From: Cladocopium goreaui
Taxonomy: Eukaryota > Sar > Dinophyceae > Suessiales > Symbiodiniaceae
NCBI GenBank assembly: GCA_947184155.2
Contig: CAMXCT020001998.1
Coordinates: forward strand, 1-64,000
Reading direction: 5' to 3'
Length of the DNA: 64,000 nt
Positions 34,801 through 44,700 of the stretch are shown here, piece by piece. Under the pieces are notes generated by a model. It did not search any database, had not been told where the DNA came from, and worked only from the letters and a program-made list of their open reading frames with translations. How positions within the stretch are numbered: position 1 is the stretch's first letter; every line of letters begins with the position of its first letter. The translations under genes and the position numbers were made by a program.

Positions 34801-35135
34801 TTATTTAGTCCTGAAACCCCTAAACAAATCCGGGACGGCATTCTAACCCTATTTATTTAATCCTGAAACCCCTAAAACTCCAAATTTTGAATTTTCGACC
34901 GTCCTGTGTCTTCCATGTACTGCAACTTTGCAGAATATGCATGTAATTTGCAAATTCTACCCAACACCAAAAAAAATGAAGCACATCTTTAAGACATTGA
35001 AAAATATCAATAAAAAATAATGAAAAACATCGTCAAATAATGAAAAAACAAATGAAAATAATGAAAACAATCTTCAAAATAATGAAAGATCAACGAAAAA
35101 TAATAATAAATATCTTGAAAATAATGAAAATAATT
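31846..35135 (-). repeat. right satellite array, same units inverted
   Basis: Reverse-complement landmarks (CATGGATTTCAAGAAAA) recur near 31,935 (a CGTGG variant), 32,299, 32,713, 33,120, 33,513, 33,924, 34,331, 34,741 and 35,147, about 400 bp apart. The switch from the left array is abrupt at about 31,845, immediately after a TTTGCAG, with no spacer, so the whole is a palindrome of more than 7 kb. Confidence 0.92.
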
Positions 35136-35326
35136 AACATAAACATGGATTTCAAGAAAACATGGATTTGGAGTTTTAGGGGTTTCAGCACTAATTAAAT
35201 AAGCTTTGAATGCCGTCCCGGATTTTGTTAGGGTTTTAGGACTAAATAGACAGGTTTAGAATGCGTCCCGGATTTCTCACGGGGTACGCGTTTTTTTTGC
35301 TTGAAATCCATGTACTTCCACCAAAG

Positions 35327-35355
35327 CCTGATTCTAACTTTCAGTCCGGCGGTAT
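35327..35355 (-). repeat. internal TIR copy facing outwards
   Basis: ATTCTAACTTTCAGTCCGGC followed by GGTA matches the right TIR with one mismatch (TTTC for TTCC). It probably marks the true right end of the array-bearing element. Confidence 0.75.
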
Positions 35356-35385
35356 ATATATATATATTTATAATGTGTGTGTGTG

Positions 35386-35799
35386 TACCGCCGGACTGCC
35401 AGGAATGGATACATGCATATATATATATATATACACACACACTTGAAAAATGATATAGACCATTTTACGATTGTATATGGAAAACTGTGTTTTCATACAT
35501 TTCTTTACTGTCACACAACCATAACACCCACAGGGAAGCATTCTAAGCTTTCATGCGTTAAATTCGAAACCATCACAAGAGCAAAGTTCACCATCATTTG
35601 GTTTCCCCATCATCTGTTGAAGCTGCTAATATAAGAGAAAGAAAAAAGCTGTTTTCCCAAGCTAATTCTGGATATTTTGACTGTTTTTGGGAACCCATTG
35701 GGGGACGCATTCTAAAAAAAAAACCAGACACATTCTAACTTGGGATGTTAAAAATTTTGGAGAATAAGACGGCATTCTAACTTCCAGTCCGGCGGTATA
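35386..35799. mobile_element. short second element of the same TIR family
   Basis: Begins with TACCGCCGGACTG (35,386) and ends with the perfect right TIR (35,772-35,799). The 414-bp body has no coding, contains TA/CA microsatellite sequence (about 35,417-35,442) and two more CATTCTAA words near the right end. Its left TIR matches for only 13 bases. The gap to the previous element is a (TA)n(TG)n tract, so both may have entered the same TA-rich site. Confidence 0.55.
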
Positions 35800-35998
35800 C
35801 CGTAGTTAATTCTGCCTGCACAGCCTTTCGATTTGTCCTTCGCTGGTATGCTCCCTCCAGTCCGGTTCTCTTGGTTTTCATGGTTTCAATCTATTAGAAC
35901 AAGGTTTGTTCCAACTGACCAGGCAATTCCAGCAGGCGTTTGAGGAAAAAAAAATTGTGCAAATGTATACAGTATACATAGTATATATATATATATCT

Positions 35999-36323
35999 AT
36001 CTCTCTCTCTCTATCTATCTCTCTCTATCTATCTATCTATCTCTATCTATCTATCTGTCTGTCTATCTATCTATCTATCTATCTATCTCTCTTTCTCTCT
36101 CTCTCTATCTATCTCTCTCTATCTATCTCTCTCTATCTATCTATCTATCTATCTCTATCTATCTATCTATCTGTCTGTCTATCTATCTATCTATCTCTCT
36201 ATCTATCTATCTCTCTCTATCTATCTCTCTCTATCTATCTCTCTCTATCTATCTCTCTCTATCTATCTATCTCTCTCTATCTATCTATCTATCTGTCTAT
36301 CTATCTGTCTGTCTATCTATCTG

Positions 36324-36356
<33 letters not shown>

Positions 36357-36357
36357 T
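35999..36357. repeat. (CTAT/CTCT/CTGT)n tetranucleotide microsatellite
   Basis: About 360 bases of mixed CTAT, CTCT and CTGT tetramers with a higher-order pattern repeated at least twice (compare 36,000-36,110 with 36,110-36,230). It is open in one frame as a Ser/Leu/Ile/Tyr run that is not a protein gene. Confidence 0.95.
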
Positions 36358-37135
36358 TCTCGGATCACGCGTCACAACTTACAGTTGAACAGGTGTGAAT
36401 TCACTTTCAGTTTGATTAACAAACGCCCGCCCCAGGCTGGTACAGAAGGAGCTGGCAACACAAGCAGATGATCAGGTGCCTGGATGATTTCTTTTTACCA
36501 AGTGTTGCCGTGTAGTGCATTTTCTCGAGTATTTATGAATATTTCAGTATTTTCTTGACTGGACTGGTCTTGCATACAGCTGAGGCACACTTCCAAAATG
36601 CTGTGCCGGAGGGCCTCAAAGGTCCTGCTGCATTGCTGCATTCTGTCTGGTTCCTGGACAGGAAAGTTGCCACTCACTAATAGGATTGCTCAACTCACCC
36701 CATTTGTGAGTTTGGTTTCGTAGAAACTGTATCGGCAGGTTTTGGCTCAAGTCGAACTGTCACCTACAAAGCATCGAACTTGGTCTGGCAATCAACTCCT
36801 TTCGGAGTCCCAACCACGCAATCAAAACGAATATATACCAACAGTGTGCACGCAGAGCTCAACATGGCTCAAGAATCAAATCTCAGCGAAGACTACCGAA
36901 ACTACAACCCGGAGTTACTACCCCTGATTTTCAACGTTGAGACAATTTGTGATGATTTCCGTTTATTATCAGTCAGTAGCTTACGATATGTGATATATTC
37001 CTGATTTCCATACAGCCAGACGTGCTCATATTCGTTTCTGCAAAGAAATGTACCGCTAGCTGTCCCAGAGTGCCTGTGTGGCTTCTGCGCGAATGTCCAG
37101 GACTAGAGAATGCATGTGTGCGGTGCAAGCTGATT
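36358..37135. other. unassigned sequence with a spliced-leader-like word
   Basis: No recognised gene. TTTTGGCTCAAG at 36,740-36,751 equals the last 12 bases of the dinoflagellate spliced leader. An ORF from about 36,742 or 36,780 (60-75 aa, ending near 37,000) follows but has no known motif. If the leader relic is real, a retroposed transcript could start here. Confidence 0.3.
36740..36751 (+). other. 12-nt match to 3' end of dinoflagellate spliced leader
   Basis: TTTTGGCTCAAG; upstream bases (CGGCAGG) do not continue the leader. About 0.008 matches of this length are expected by chance in both strands. Confidence 0.35.
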
Positions 37136-37400
37136 ATATATTTGCGTATATATATATATATATGATATGTATATATATAATATATACACAAAATAAAGGC
37201 ATACTGACAATAGTAAGAGTGATAATGATAATGATGATAATAATGATAAAATATGATAATAACAAAAATGATAATTCGAATAATATTCAAAAATACTAGA
37301 AAAACATATACATATTGATACATGTTTCAATGATATACATAATATATATGTATGTATCTTATGTTATGTCATGTTATGTTATGTCATATTATGTAAGGGT
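37136..37400. repeat. AT-rich simple repeats (TA, GATAAT, TTATG)
   Basis: A TA dinucleotide run near 37,147-37,185, ATGATAATAATG variants near 37,220-37,260 and a TTATGTCATG run near 37,360-37,395. Confidence 0.8.
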
Positions 37401-37514
37401 GTAGAATAGTTTTTGTTTTTTTTGCCTCAGGCCTCAGGTTTTGGATTTTTTTTGGCTTTCTTTCCCGGTACCATTTGCCTTGTATTTGCAACAGTTTGGA
37501 ACTAGAACCTGTCG

Positions 37515-37668
37515 GTTTGCATGGTATTTGCTACATTTTGGCGTGGTCACTTTGCAGTTTGCATGGTATTTGCTCATTTGGCAATGTTTGCCTTCCATTT
37601 TGCATGGTATTTGTTATATTTTGGCATTTCAACCTCTCATTTGCATGGTATTTGCTGCATTTTGGTGC
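37515..37668. repeat. about 42-bp tandem repeat (TTTGCATGGTATTTGCT), 4 copies
   Basis: TTTGCATGGTATTTG recurs at about 37,516, 37,559, 37,600 and 37,641 with related spacers containing CATTTTGG. Confidence 0.8.
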
Positions 37669-37689
37669 TTCAAACGTTCATGTGGGTCT

Positions 37690-38490
37690 CTTGAGGGTTC
37701 CTTAGGCTTTCATTAAGGGTTTCATTTAAGGTTTCATTAAGGGTTTCATTTAGGGTTTTATCTAGGGCTTCATTTGGGGTTTCATTTATGGTTTCATTTA
37801 GGGTTTCATTTAGGGTTTCATTTAGGGTTTCTTTAGGGTTTCATTTAGGGTTTCATTTAGGGTTTCTTTAGGGTTTCTTTAGGGTTTGGTTTAGGGCTTC
37901 ATTTAGGGTTTCATTTAGGGTTTCAGTTTGGGTTTCATTTAGGGTTTCATTTAAGTTTTCTTTAGGGTTTAATTTATATAGAGTTTCTTTAGGGCTTCTC
38001 TAGGGTTTCATTTAGGGTTTCTTTGGGGTTTCATTTAGGGTTTCTTTAGGGTGTCATTTAGGGTTTCTTTAGGGTTTCATTCAGGGTTTGAATTTAGGGT
38101 TTCATTTAAGCTTTCTTTAGGGTTTCATTCCAGGGTTTCTTTAGGGTCTCATTTAGGGCTTCATTTAGGGTTTCTGTAGGGTTTCAGTTTTGGTTTCACT
38201 TAGGGTCTCATTTAAGGTTTCTTTAGGGTTTCATTTAGACTTTCGTTAGGGTTTTATTTAAGGTTGGTTTTCTTACCAGATTTTTTTTTCAAGATTTCCA
38301 AACGTTCAAGTGGGTTCCTTTAGGGTTCCTTTAGGGTTTCATTTAGGGTTTCTTTAGGGTTTCTTTAGGGTTTCATTTACGGATTCTTCAGGGTTTCATT
38401 TAGGGTTTGAATTTTGGGTTTCATTTAGGGTTTCTTTAGGGTGTCAATTTAGGGTTTCAGCTGAGGTGTCAGTTAAGGTTTCATTTAGTT
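37690..38490. repeat. TTTAGGGTTTCA minisatellite containing telomere-type heptamer
   Basis: About 800 bases of a 12-13 bp unit, CATTTAGGGTTT, with variants. Every unit contains or nearly contains TTTAGGG, the telomere heptamer reported for dinoflagellates and plants, but the period is not 7. A second block lies at 40,230-40,450. Confidence 0.9.
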
Positions 38491-38534
38491 TTTTTCTTCA
38501 AACAGTTCTTGAGCTGAATGGGGTTCTCAATTCT

Positions 38535-40135
38535 TGCTAGAAGCGGCCTTTGTTCCCTCATGATTTGCTGGCTCCTCCTGGTTCCGGCTGGGGTTCCGGT
38601 GCTTGTCTCCCTTCTTCTCTTTTCTTTCTTTCCTCAGGAAAGGGGTTCTGTTCCATCATGATTTGCTGGTTCCTCTTGGTTCCGGCTGGGGTTCCGGTGC
38701 TTGTCTCCCTTCTTCTCTCTTCTTTCTTTCCTCAGGAAAGGGGTTCTGTTCCATCATGATTTGCTGCTTCCTCTTGGTTCCGGCTGGAGTTCCGGTGCTT
38801 GTCTCCCTTCTGATTCTTCTCTCTTCTTTCTTTCCTCAGGAAAGTGGTTCTGTTCCATCATGATTTGCTGGTTCCTCTTGGTTCTGGCTGGGGTTCTGGT
38901 GCTTGTCTCCCTTCTTCTCTCTTCTTTCCTTCCTCAGGAAAGGGGTGCTGTTCCATCATGATTTGCTGGTTCCTCCTGGTTCCGGCTGGGGTTCGGGTGC
39001 TTGTCTCCCTTCTTCTCTCTTCTTTGGGTCCGGTGCTTGTCTCCCTTCTTCTCTCTTCTTTCTTTCTTCAGGACAGGGGTTCTGTTCCATCATGATTTGC
39101 TGGTTCCTCCTGGTTCCGGCTGGGGTTCCGGTGCTTGTCTCCCTTCTTCTCTTTTCTTTCTTTCCTCAGGAAAGGGGTTCTGTTCCATCATGATTTGCTG
39201 GTTCCTCTTGCTTCCGGCTGGGGTTCCGGTGCTTGTCTCCCTTCTTCTCTCTTCTTGCTTTTCTCAGGAAAGGGGTTCTGTTCCATCATGATTTGCTGGT
39301 TCCTCTTGGTTCCGGCTGGAGTTCCGGTGCTTGTCTCGCTTCTGATTCTTCTCTCTTCTTTCTTTCCTCAGGAAAGTGGTTCTGTTCCATCATGATTTGC
39401 TGGTTCCTCTTGGTTCTGGCTGGGGTTCTGGTGCTTGTCTCCCTTCTTCTCTCTTCTTTCTTTCCTCAGCAAAGGGGGTCTGTTCCATCATGATGTGCTG
39501 CTTCCTCCAGGTTCCGGCTGGGGTTCCGGTGCTTGTCTCCCTTCTTCTCTCTTCTTTGGTTCCGTTGCTTGTCTCCCTTCTTCTCTCTTCTTTCTTTCCT
39601 CAGGAAAGGGGTTCTGTTCCATCATGATTTGCTGGTTCCTCCTGGTTCCGGCTGGGGTTCGGGTGCTTGTCTCCTTTCTTCTCTCTTCTTTGGTTCCGGT
39701 GCTTGTCTCCCTTCTTCTCTCTTCTTTCTTTTCTCAGGAAAGGGGTTTTGTTTCATCATGGGTTTCCTGGTTCCTCTTCATTCTGGCGGGGGTTCCGGTG
39801 CTTGTCTCCCTTCTTCTCTCTTCTTTCTTTCCTCAGGAAAAGGGCTATGTTCCATCATGGATTTTCTGGTTCCTCCTGCTTCGGGCTGGGGTTCCGTTGC
39901 TTGTCTCCCTTCTTCTCCCTTTTTTTTCTCAGGAAAGGGCTTCTGTTCCATCATGGATTTCCTGGTTCATCCTGCTTCCGGCTGGGGTTCCGGTGCTTGT
40001 CTCCCTTCTTCTCTCTTCTTTCTTTTCTCAGGAAAGGGATTCTGTTCCTTCATGGATTTCCTGGTTCCTCCTGGTTCGGGCTGGGGTTCCAGTGCTTGTC
40101 TCCCTTCTTCTCTCTTCTTTCTTTTCTCAACAGGA
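38535..40135. repeat. 98-bp tandem repeat with splice-acceptor-like ends
   Basis: About sixteen units. Landmarks are TTCTGTTCCATCATGATT, TGGTTCCTCTTGGTTCCGG, GGTTCCGGTGCTTGTCTCCC and TTCTTTCTTTCCTCAGGAAA. The period is 98 bp (for example 38,645 to 38,743) with two short duplicated inserts (about 39,023 and 39,555). Later units change CATGATTTGCTGG to CATGGATTTCCTGG. Each unit ends in a long pyrimidine tract plus CAG. Because 98 is not a multiple of 3, stop-free frames alternate and give false ORFs up to 242 aa. Confidence 0.92.
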
Positions 40136-40229
40136 GTGTGCCAGAGAGTTCCATGAATTTTGAATTGCGCATGACCTTGGTGGAAACATGCGTTGTTGCT
40201 GTTTGGGGTCTATGCTGGTGTATTTTTTT

Positions 40230-40450
40230 CAGAGTGTTGTGTAGGGTTTCTTTGGGATGTCATTTAGGGTGTCATTTAAAGTTTCTTTAGGGTTTCATTT
40301 ATGGCTTCTTCAGGACTAATTTATGGTTTCTTTCGGGTTCATTTATGGTTTCTTTAGGGTTCATTTAGGGCTTCATGTAGGGTTTCTTATCAGGATTTCT
40401 TTAAGGTTTCTTTGGGTTTCACCTAGGGTCTCTCTAGGGTTTCATTTAGG
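40230..40450. repeat. second TTTAGGG-type minisatellite block
   Basis: Same family as 37,690-38,490 (GGGTTTCATTTAGG variants), more degenerate. The two blocks bracket the 98-bp array. Confidence 0.8.
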
Positions 40451-40454
40451 ATAC

Positions 40455-40835
40455 ACATAGAACAGAATAAAGCAAAAGAAAATGAAAAACAAAGAGACAG
40501 TAAAGACAGGAAGCAAAGAAGCAAAGGAGCAGGAAGTAAAGCAGCAAAAACACATGACTGAAGAAAAGAAAAGTAGAATAGTAGAAGTAGAAAGGCACAG
40601 AAGTACAAAAGCAGAACATCAGGGAAAACTTGAAGCAGAAAAGCAAAGAAGCAGGAAAAACAAAAAGCAGAAAAGCAGAGAAGCAGGAAAAGCAGAGAAG
40701 CATGGAAAGGAAAAAGCAGAGAAGCAGAAAAGCAGAGAAGCAGGAAAAGCACAGAAGCAGAAAAGCAGAAAAGCAGAGAAGCAGAGAAGCAGAAAAGCAG
40801 AAAATCAGAGAAACAGGAAAGCATAGAACCAGGAA
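40455..40835. repeat. purine-rich AGAAGCAGAAAAGC repeat
   Basis: A/G-rich tract of 8-15 bp units such as AGAAGCAGGAAAAGC and AGAAAAGCAGAG. It is open in several frames as Lys/Glu/Gln/Arg runs. No gene. Confidence 0.9.
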
Positions 40836-40899
40836 CCCAAACAAAATCCAAAACCTGCCGCGAAAAAAAACAAAAAACAAAAATAAAAGCCCTCCATTA

Positions 40900-41012
40900 T
40901 GTAATGCTATGTGATGCTATGTAATTTTATGTAATGTGATGTAATGTTACGTAATGGTATGTGATGTAATCTTATGCAATGTTATGTAATGTCATGCAAT
41001 GTAATTTTACTG
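40900..41012. repeat. ATGTAATGTTATG repeat
   Basis: Short units of ATGTAATG, ATGCTATG and ATGTTATG. The same family recurs at 41,465-41,605, about 44,896-44,955 and faintly near 60,590. Confidence 0.85.
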
Positions 41013-41062
41013 CAAGACCCTGAGGTTTGCCCGGACTTCCAACGAGTGTCCGGGCAAGCCAA

Positions 41063-41310
41063 GATGATGATGATGATGATTGATGATGATGATGATGATG
41101 ATGTTGATGATGACGATGACGATGATTTTGATATCTTCTTGAAACCCTACAAGAAACCCTAACGACTGCATGGTTAACTGTTCCATGCGGCCGGGGACTT
41201 TGATATCTTCTTGAAACCCTACAAGAAACCCCAATGACTGTATGGCTAACTGTTCCATGGGGCCGGGGGATTTGGATATCTTTTTGAAACCCTATAAGAA
41301 GCCCTAATAG
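41063..41310. repeat. (GAT)n run followed by about 71-bp repeat, 3 copies
   Basis: A GAT microsatellite at 41,063-41,125, then three copies of a unit with GATATCTTCTTGAAACCCTA and GGTTAACTGTTCCATG-like words at about 41,130, 41,200 and 41,273. Confidence 0.85.
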
Positions 41311-42075
41311 TTGGATGGTTAATTCCATAGGATATGTAGAAGCGGCATGTTCTGGTTAACACCCCAGCAACACCATTGAACATAAAATCCTTCCCGTTGT
41401 TTGAGGTCGTACAGTATTCCCTGGTTTTTACGCTGTTCTGGGCTTGGGCAAACCTCGAGGTCTGTGTGCAATGTTATGTAATGTTATGTAATGTAACCTA
41501 ATGTAATGTTATGTTACGTTAGGTAATGTAATATTGTGTAATGTTATATAGGGGTCAGTTATGTAATGTTATCTAATGTTACCTAATTTTATGTTATGTA
41601 ATGGTGGGTGCGGCCCTTAGGTTCTCCGGGACCCAGATGCCTTAAATGACATCTTTCATCATGAAATGTCTATTTTGCATCGTTTTCCAATGTTTTTGTG
41701 TTGTCTCTGAAACAATCATCCTGAGCAACATGTCTTCTGTTGCGCGGACATCATCCTTGTTTTTGGAGCGTACCACAACGCAAAAGCTGTTTTCTCGATT
41801 GTAATCTTACTACCAAGTTTACGATGCTTCCAAAGTACTGTGGGCACCATGCAAAATGAACATCCATTCAAAATCTATTGTAAATACCAAGCGAATTTGT
41901 GGTTTTCACACAGGGACCTGTGATGGTAGTCAGCATTTTTTTCTTCTTCTAGCGTCTTCAGATGTTCCACAGTGGTTTTTTGAAAACGTTGTGTAGGATT
42001 TGCTAACCCACTTGAAGATCTTGAAGCCTTCTGTCTGTGCAAGGCAAGAGCTCGAAGAACACGCACCAACCCAAG
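41311..42075. other. no gene seen; second TAATGTTATG block
   Basis: It includes an ATGTAATG-type block at 41,465-41,605. The remainder has no motif-bearing ORF. Confidence 0.4.
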
Positions 42076-42079
42076 CGTA

Positions 42080-42515
42080 CAAAGAACTTCTACGCTGTAG
42101 CATCAAGAGCGTCGTAGAGCATACAAGAGAACTTTCACAGCGTAGCATCAAGAGCGTCGTCAAGCGTACAAGAGAAATTTCACAGCGTAGCATCAAGAGC
42201 ATCGTAGAGCGTACAAAAGAACTTCCACAGCGGAACATCAAGAGCGTCGTAAAGCGTACATACAAGAGAACCTTTTCAGCGTAGCATCAAGAGCTTTGTA
42301 GAGCGTACAAGAGAACTTTCACAGCGTAGCATCAAGAGCGTCATAGAGCATACAAGGGAACTTCTACAGCGTAGCATCAACCGCGTCGTAAAACGTACAA
42401 GAGAACTTTCACAGCGTAGCATCAAGAGTGCATGACGCGTACAGGCACAGCGTAGCGTCAAGAGCGTCATAGAGCGTACAGGAGAATTTTCACAGCGTAG
42501 CATCAAGACCGTGGT
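42080..42515. repeat. about 45-bp tandem repeat (AGCATCAAGAGCGTCGTAGA), 10 copies
   Basis: AGCATCAAGAGCG or a close variant at about 42,097, 42,142, 42,187, 42,235, 42,282, 42,327, 42,376, 42,419, 42,462 and 42,499. Open in several frames because 45 is a multiple of 3. Confidence 0.9.
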
Positions 42516-42564
42516 AACGAGTAACGAAAAACAAAGGCCGCGAAACGCATGCGACAAAACGTTA

Positions 42565-42655
42565 TTACACCTCCCCCCACCCCCTACACCCAAACCCCCC
42601 CCCACACACCCCCACACTCCCTCACCCAACCTCCCCCCCCGAACCAACACCAACA
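42565..42655. repeat. C-rich low-complexity tract
   Basis: Runs of C interrupted by A/T (CCCCCCACCCCC-like). Strand asymmetry is extreme; the opposite strand is G-rich. Confidence 0.85.
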
Positions 42656-43009
42656 GTCGGAAGCATAGCCATGTCAACGCGACCTGGTCAACGCGATCTG
42701 CACTCGGAAGGGCTGGCGGGTGTAACCTTATGTACTGTTAGGTAATGTTGGAAGGAAGTTTAGACGCCAAACTTCCGACAATTATAAAAAATAATATGGG
42801 CAGATGAAAAAGCAGAGGTGGGAAGAGTCAGAGAAGAGAAAAGAAGAAAGAAGATCAGAGAAGAGAAAGAGTCAGAGGAAAGAAGATGCAGGTGCGTGAA
42901 AGGTAGCAAAGCCGCGATTCACTATGTTTTTCCAATGATTTGTGGCACCGGAGGGTCAAAAAGTAGGCTCGCTAAAGCAGCGGGCGCGGAGCCATCTGGC
43001 CAGATGAGA
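42656..43009. other. no gene seen; GA-rich patch
   Basis: An A/G-rich patch (AGAAGAAAGAAG, about 42,830-42,890) within otherwise unassigned sequence. Confidence 0.4.
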
Positions 43010-43385
43010 GATGAAAAAGTGCACGCTGTTGTGGCGCGAAGCACATTTCGAAGTCAAAACGTACAAAACGCACCATGCTCAGAGCATTTTTGGAAGTTGA
43101 GATGTTGGAAAAGTGCACGCTGTTGTGGTGCGAAGCACATGTCGAAGTCAAAAGTGTTAAAAACTGACGGTCTCAGACCACTTTCAGAAGTTGAGATGAT
43201 GAAAAAGTGCACGCCGTTGTGGCACGAAGCACATGTCCAAGTCAAAATGTACAAAGCACACCATTCTCGGAGCACTTTTGGAAGTTGAGTGTCGAAAAAG
43301 TGCACGCCGTTGTGGCACGAAGCACATGTCCAAGTCAAAATGTACAAAGCACACCATTCTCGGACCACTTTTGAAGGTTCAGATG
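43010..43385. repeat. about 93-bp tandem repeat (GAAAAAGTGCACGC), 4 copies
   Basis: GAAAAAGTGCACGC or a variant begins units at about 43,013, 43,107, 43,201 and 43,293; each contains CGAAGCACATGTC and TTTTGGAAGTTGAG. Confidence 0.9.
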
Positions 43386-43965
43386 TGGTTTTGCGTGGCA
43401 GGCACAAGGGATTCTGCACCTTTGCCAAAAGTGAGCAAATCGGGAGGGTTTTGTGGCATTTCCAAAAACGATGTCAGGCGTGGGACATTTGAAGAGGATC
43501 TGGAAAGATGCACGTCGCGTGGCGGGCGCAGTACCAAAGACGTGTTCATTAGAGATGTTAGGAGGTCAGGGCACTGATGTCCTGAGAAGGTTGCATTTTG
43601 GAGCATCAGATCTTCAGGTTTGCTAAGATGATTTTGCGTGACAGGTGCAGCACTTTGTATGACTTGGCATCACTTTTTCGTGGCTGGCGCAGCACTTTAG
43701 ACCGATGGAGTGGAAAAATTGCAAAACGCATTGGTACGAGGCCGTCAGCTCTGCACTCAACTTTCCATTTTTGAAGGAAGTCTCGCAGAATTGCTGCATT
43801 TCTGATGTTGTCAGATTGAAACATTTTGGAAGTCTCGCAGAATAGTTTCGTTTTTGACGTTGTCAAGTTCAAAAGTTGAGGATGTCTCGCAGAATTTCTG
43901 TTTTGTTGATGTTGTCAATTAAAAAAATTGAGGAAGTCTCGCAGATAGCTTCGTTAACAAACTTG
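43386..43965. repeat. about 54-bp diverged repeat (GTCTCGCAGAATT)
   Basis: GTCTCGCAGA recurs at about 43,780, 43,832, 43,883 and 43,936 with a TTGATGTTGTCA companion word. Before that, 43,386-43,770 holds no supported gene. Confidence 0.7.
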
Positions 43966-44004
43966 CAGATAGATAGATTAGATAGATACATAGATAGACC
44001 GCAC

Positions 44005-44041
<37 letters not shown>

Positions 44042-44700
44042 TAGATAGATAGATAGATAGACAGCTGCAACTGCACGACACCACATCACAACTACAACAA
44101 CCACACTACAACTACAACTACGACTTCAGCTACGCTTGAGCTACACTTCAACTACACAACTGCAAGAACTACAGCTACAACCACAGCTACAACTTCAACT
44201 ACACTTCAACTACAACATGCTACAACTACAACTTCAGCTACAACTACTACAACGACAACTACAATTACAATTGTCACTACTACTACAACTACAACTGCAA
44301 CTACTACTACAACCACACTACAACTGCAACTGCGACTACCACTGCAACTACAACTGCAATTACAACCTCAGCTACGCTACAGCTACACTTCAACTACAAC
44401 TTCAACTTCAACTACACTACTACTACTACAACAATTACCACAGCACTACACTACAACTACAACTACAGCTGCAACTACAACTACAATCACATCACAGCTA
44501 CAGCTACAGTTACAACTACAACTACAATTCCCACAAGTGTAGCAACTACTACAATGACTACAATTAAGACAATTACAACTTCAACTACACTTCAACTACA
44601 CTGCAACTACAACTACAACCACAACTACAACTACAACATTTTAACTTCAACAGCATCAACCCCACTACAACTACAACTACAGCGGCAGCTAAAACAACTG
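43966..44700. repeat. GATA/CAGA and (CAACTA)n microsatellites
   Basis: GATA and CAGA tetramers at 43,966-44,062, then more than 600 bases of CAACTACAACTA-type trinucleotide repeat, open as Gln/Leu or Asn/Tyr runs. Not genes. Confidence 0.93.

Larger units (their letters stand above)
27880..35799. mobile_element. foldback-type DNA element with TIRs and two opposed satellite arrays
   Basis: Outer boundaries are a perfect 28-bp terminal inverted repeat (27,880-27,907 and 35,772-35,799) containing ACCGCCGGACTGGAAG. The sequence just outside is TA-rich, and the terminal TATA is self-complementary, so a TA or TATA target duplication is possible but not provable. Inside are about nine roughly 400-bp units in one orientation (28,015-31,845), then about nine in reverse complement (31,846-35,135). 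A partial forward unit and an internal TIR copy (about 35,327-35,355) follow, so the array-bearing element may really end at 35,355 with a second small element at 35,386-35,799. No transposase ORF was found; it is non-autonomous. Confidence 0.8.

Noticed and set aside
35906..36388. 160-aa hydrophobic ORF
   Set aside because: Translation of the CTAT/CTCT microsatellite.
37690..38490. Chromosome end (telomere)
   Set aside because: TTTAGGG occurs in 12-13 bp units, not a pure heptamer array, and unique host genes continue beyond.
39435..40290. ORFs of 207-242 aa with LVSLLLSSFF repeats
   Set aside because: Products of the 98-bp satellite; the frame shifts with each unit and no start or motif is meaningful.
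40482..40914. Lys/Glu-rich ORFs that look like coiled coils
   Set aside because: Translation of the AGAAGCAG purine repeat; several frames and the opposite strand are open too.
42080..43385. CRISPR-like array (regular ~45 and ~93 bp repeats)
   Set aside because: No unique spacers between conserved repeats and the setting is eukaryotic; these are minisatellites.
44136..44567. 143-aa Gln/Leu-rich ORF
   Set aside because: Translation of the CAACTA repeat.
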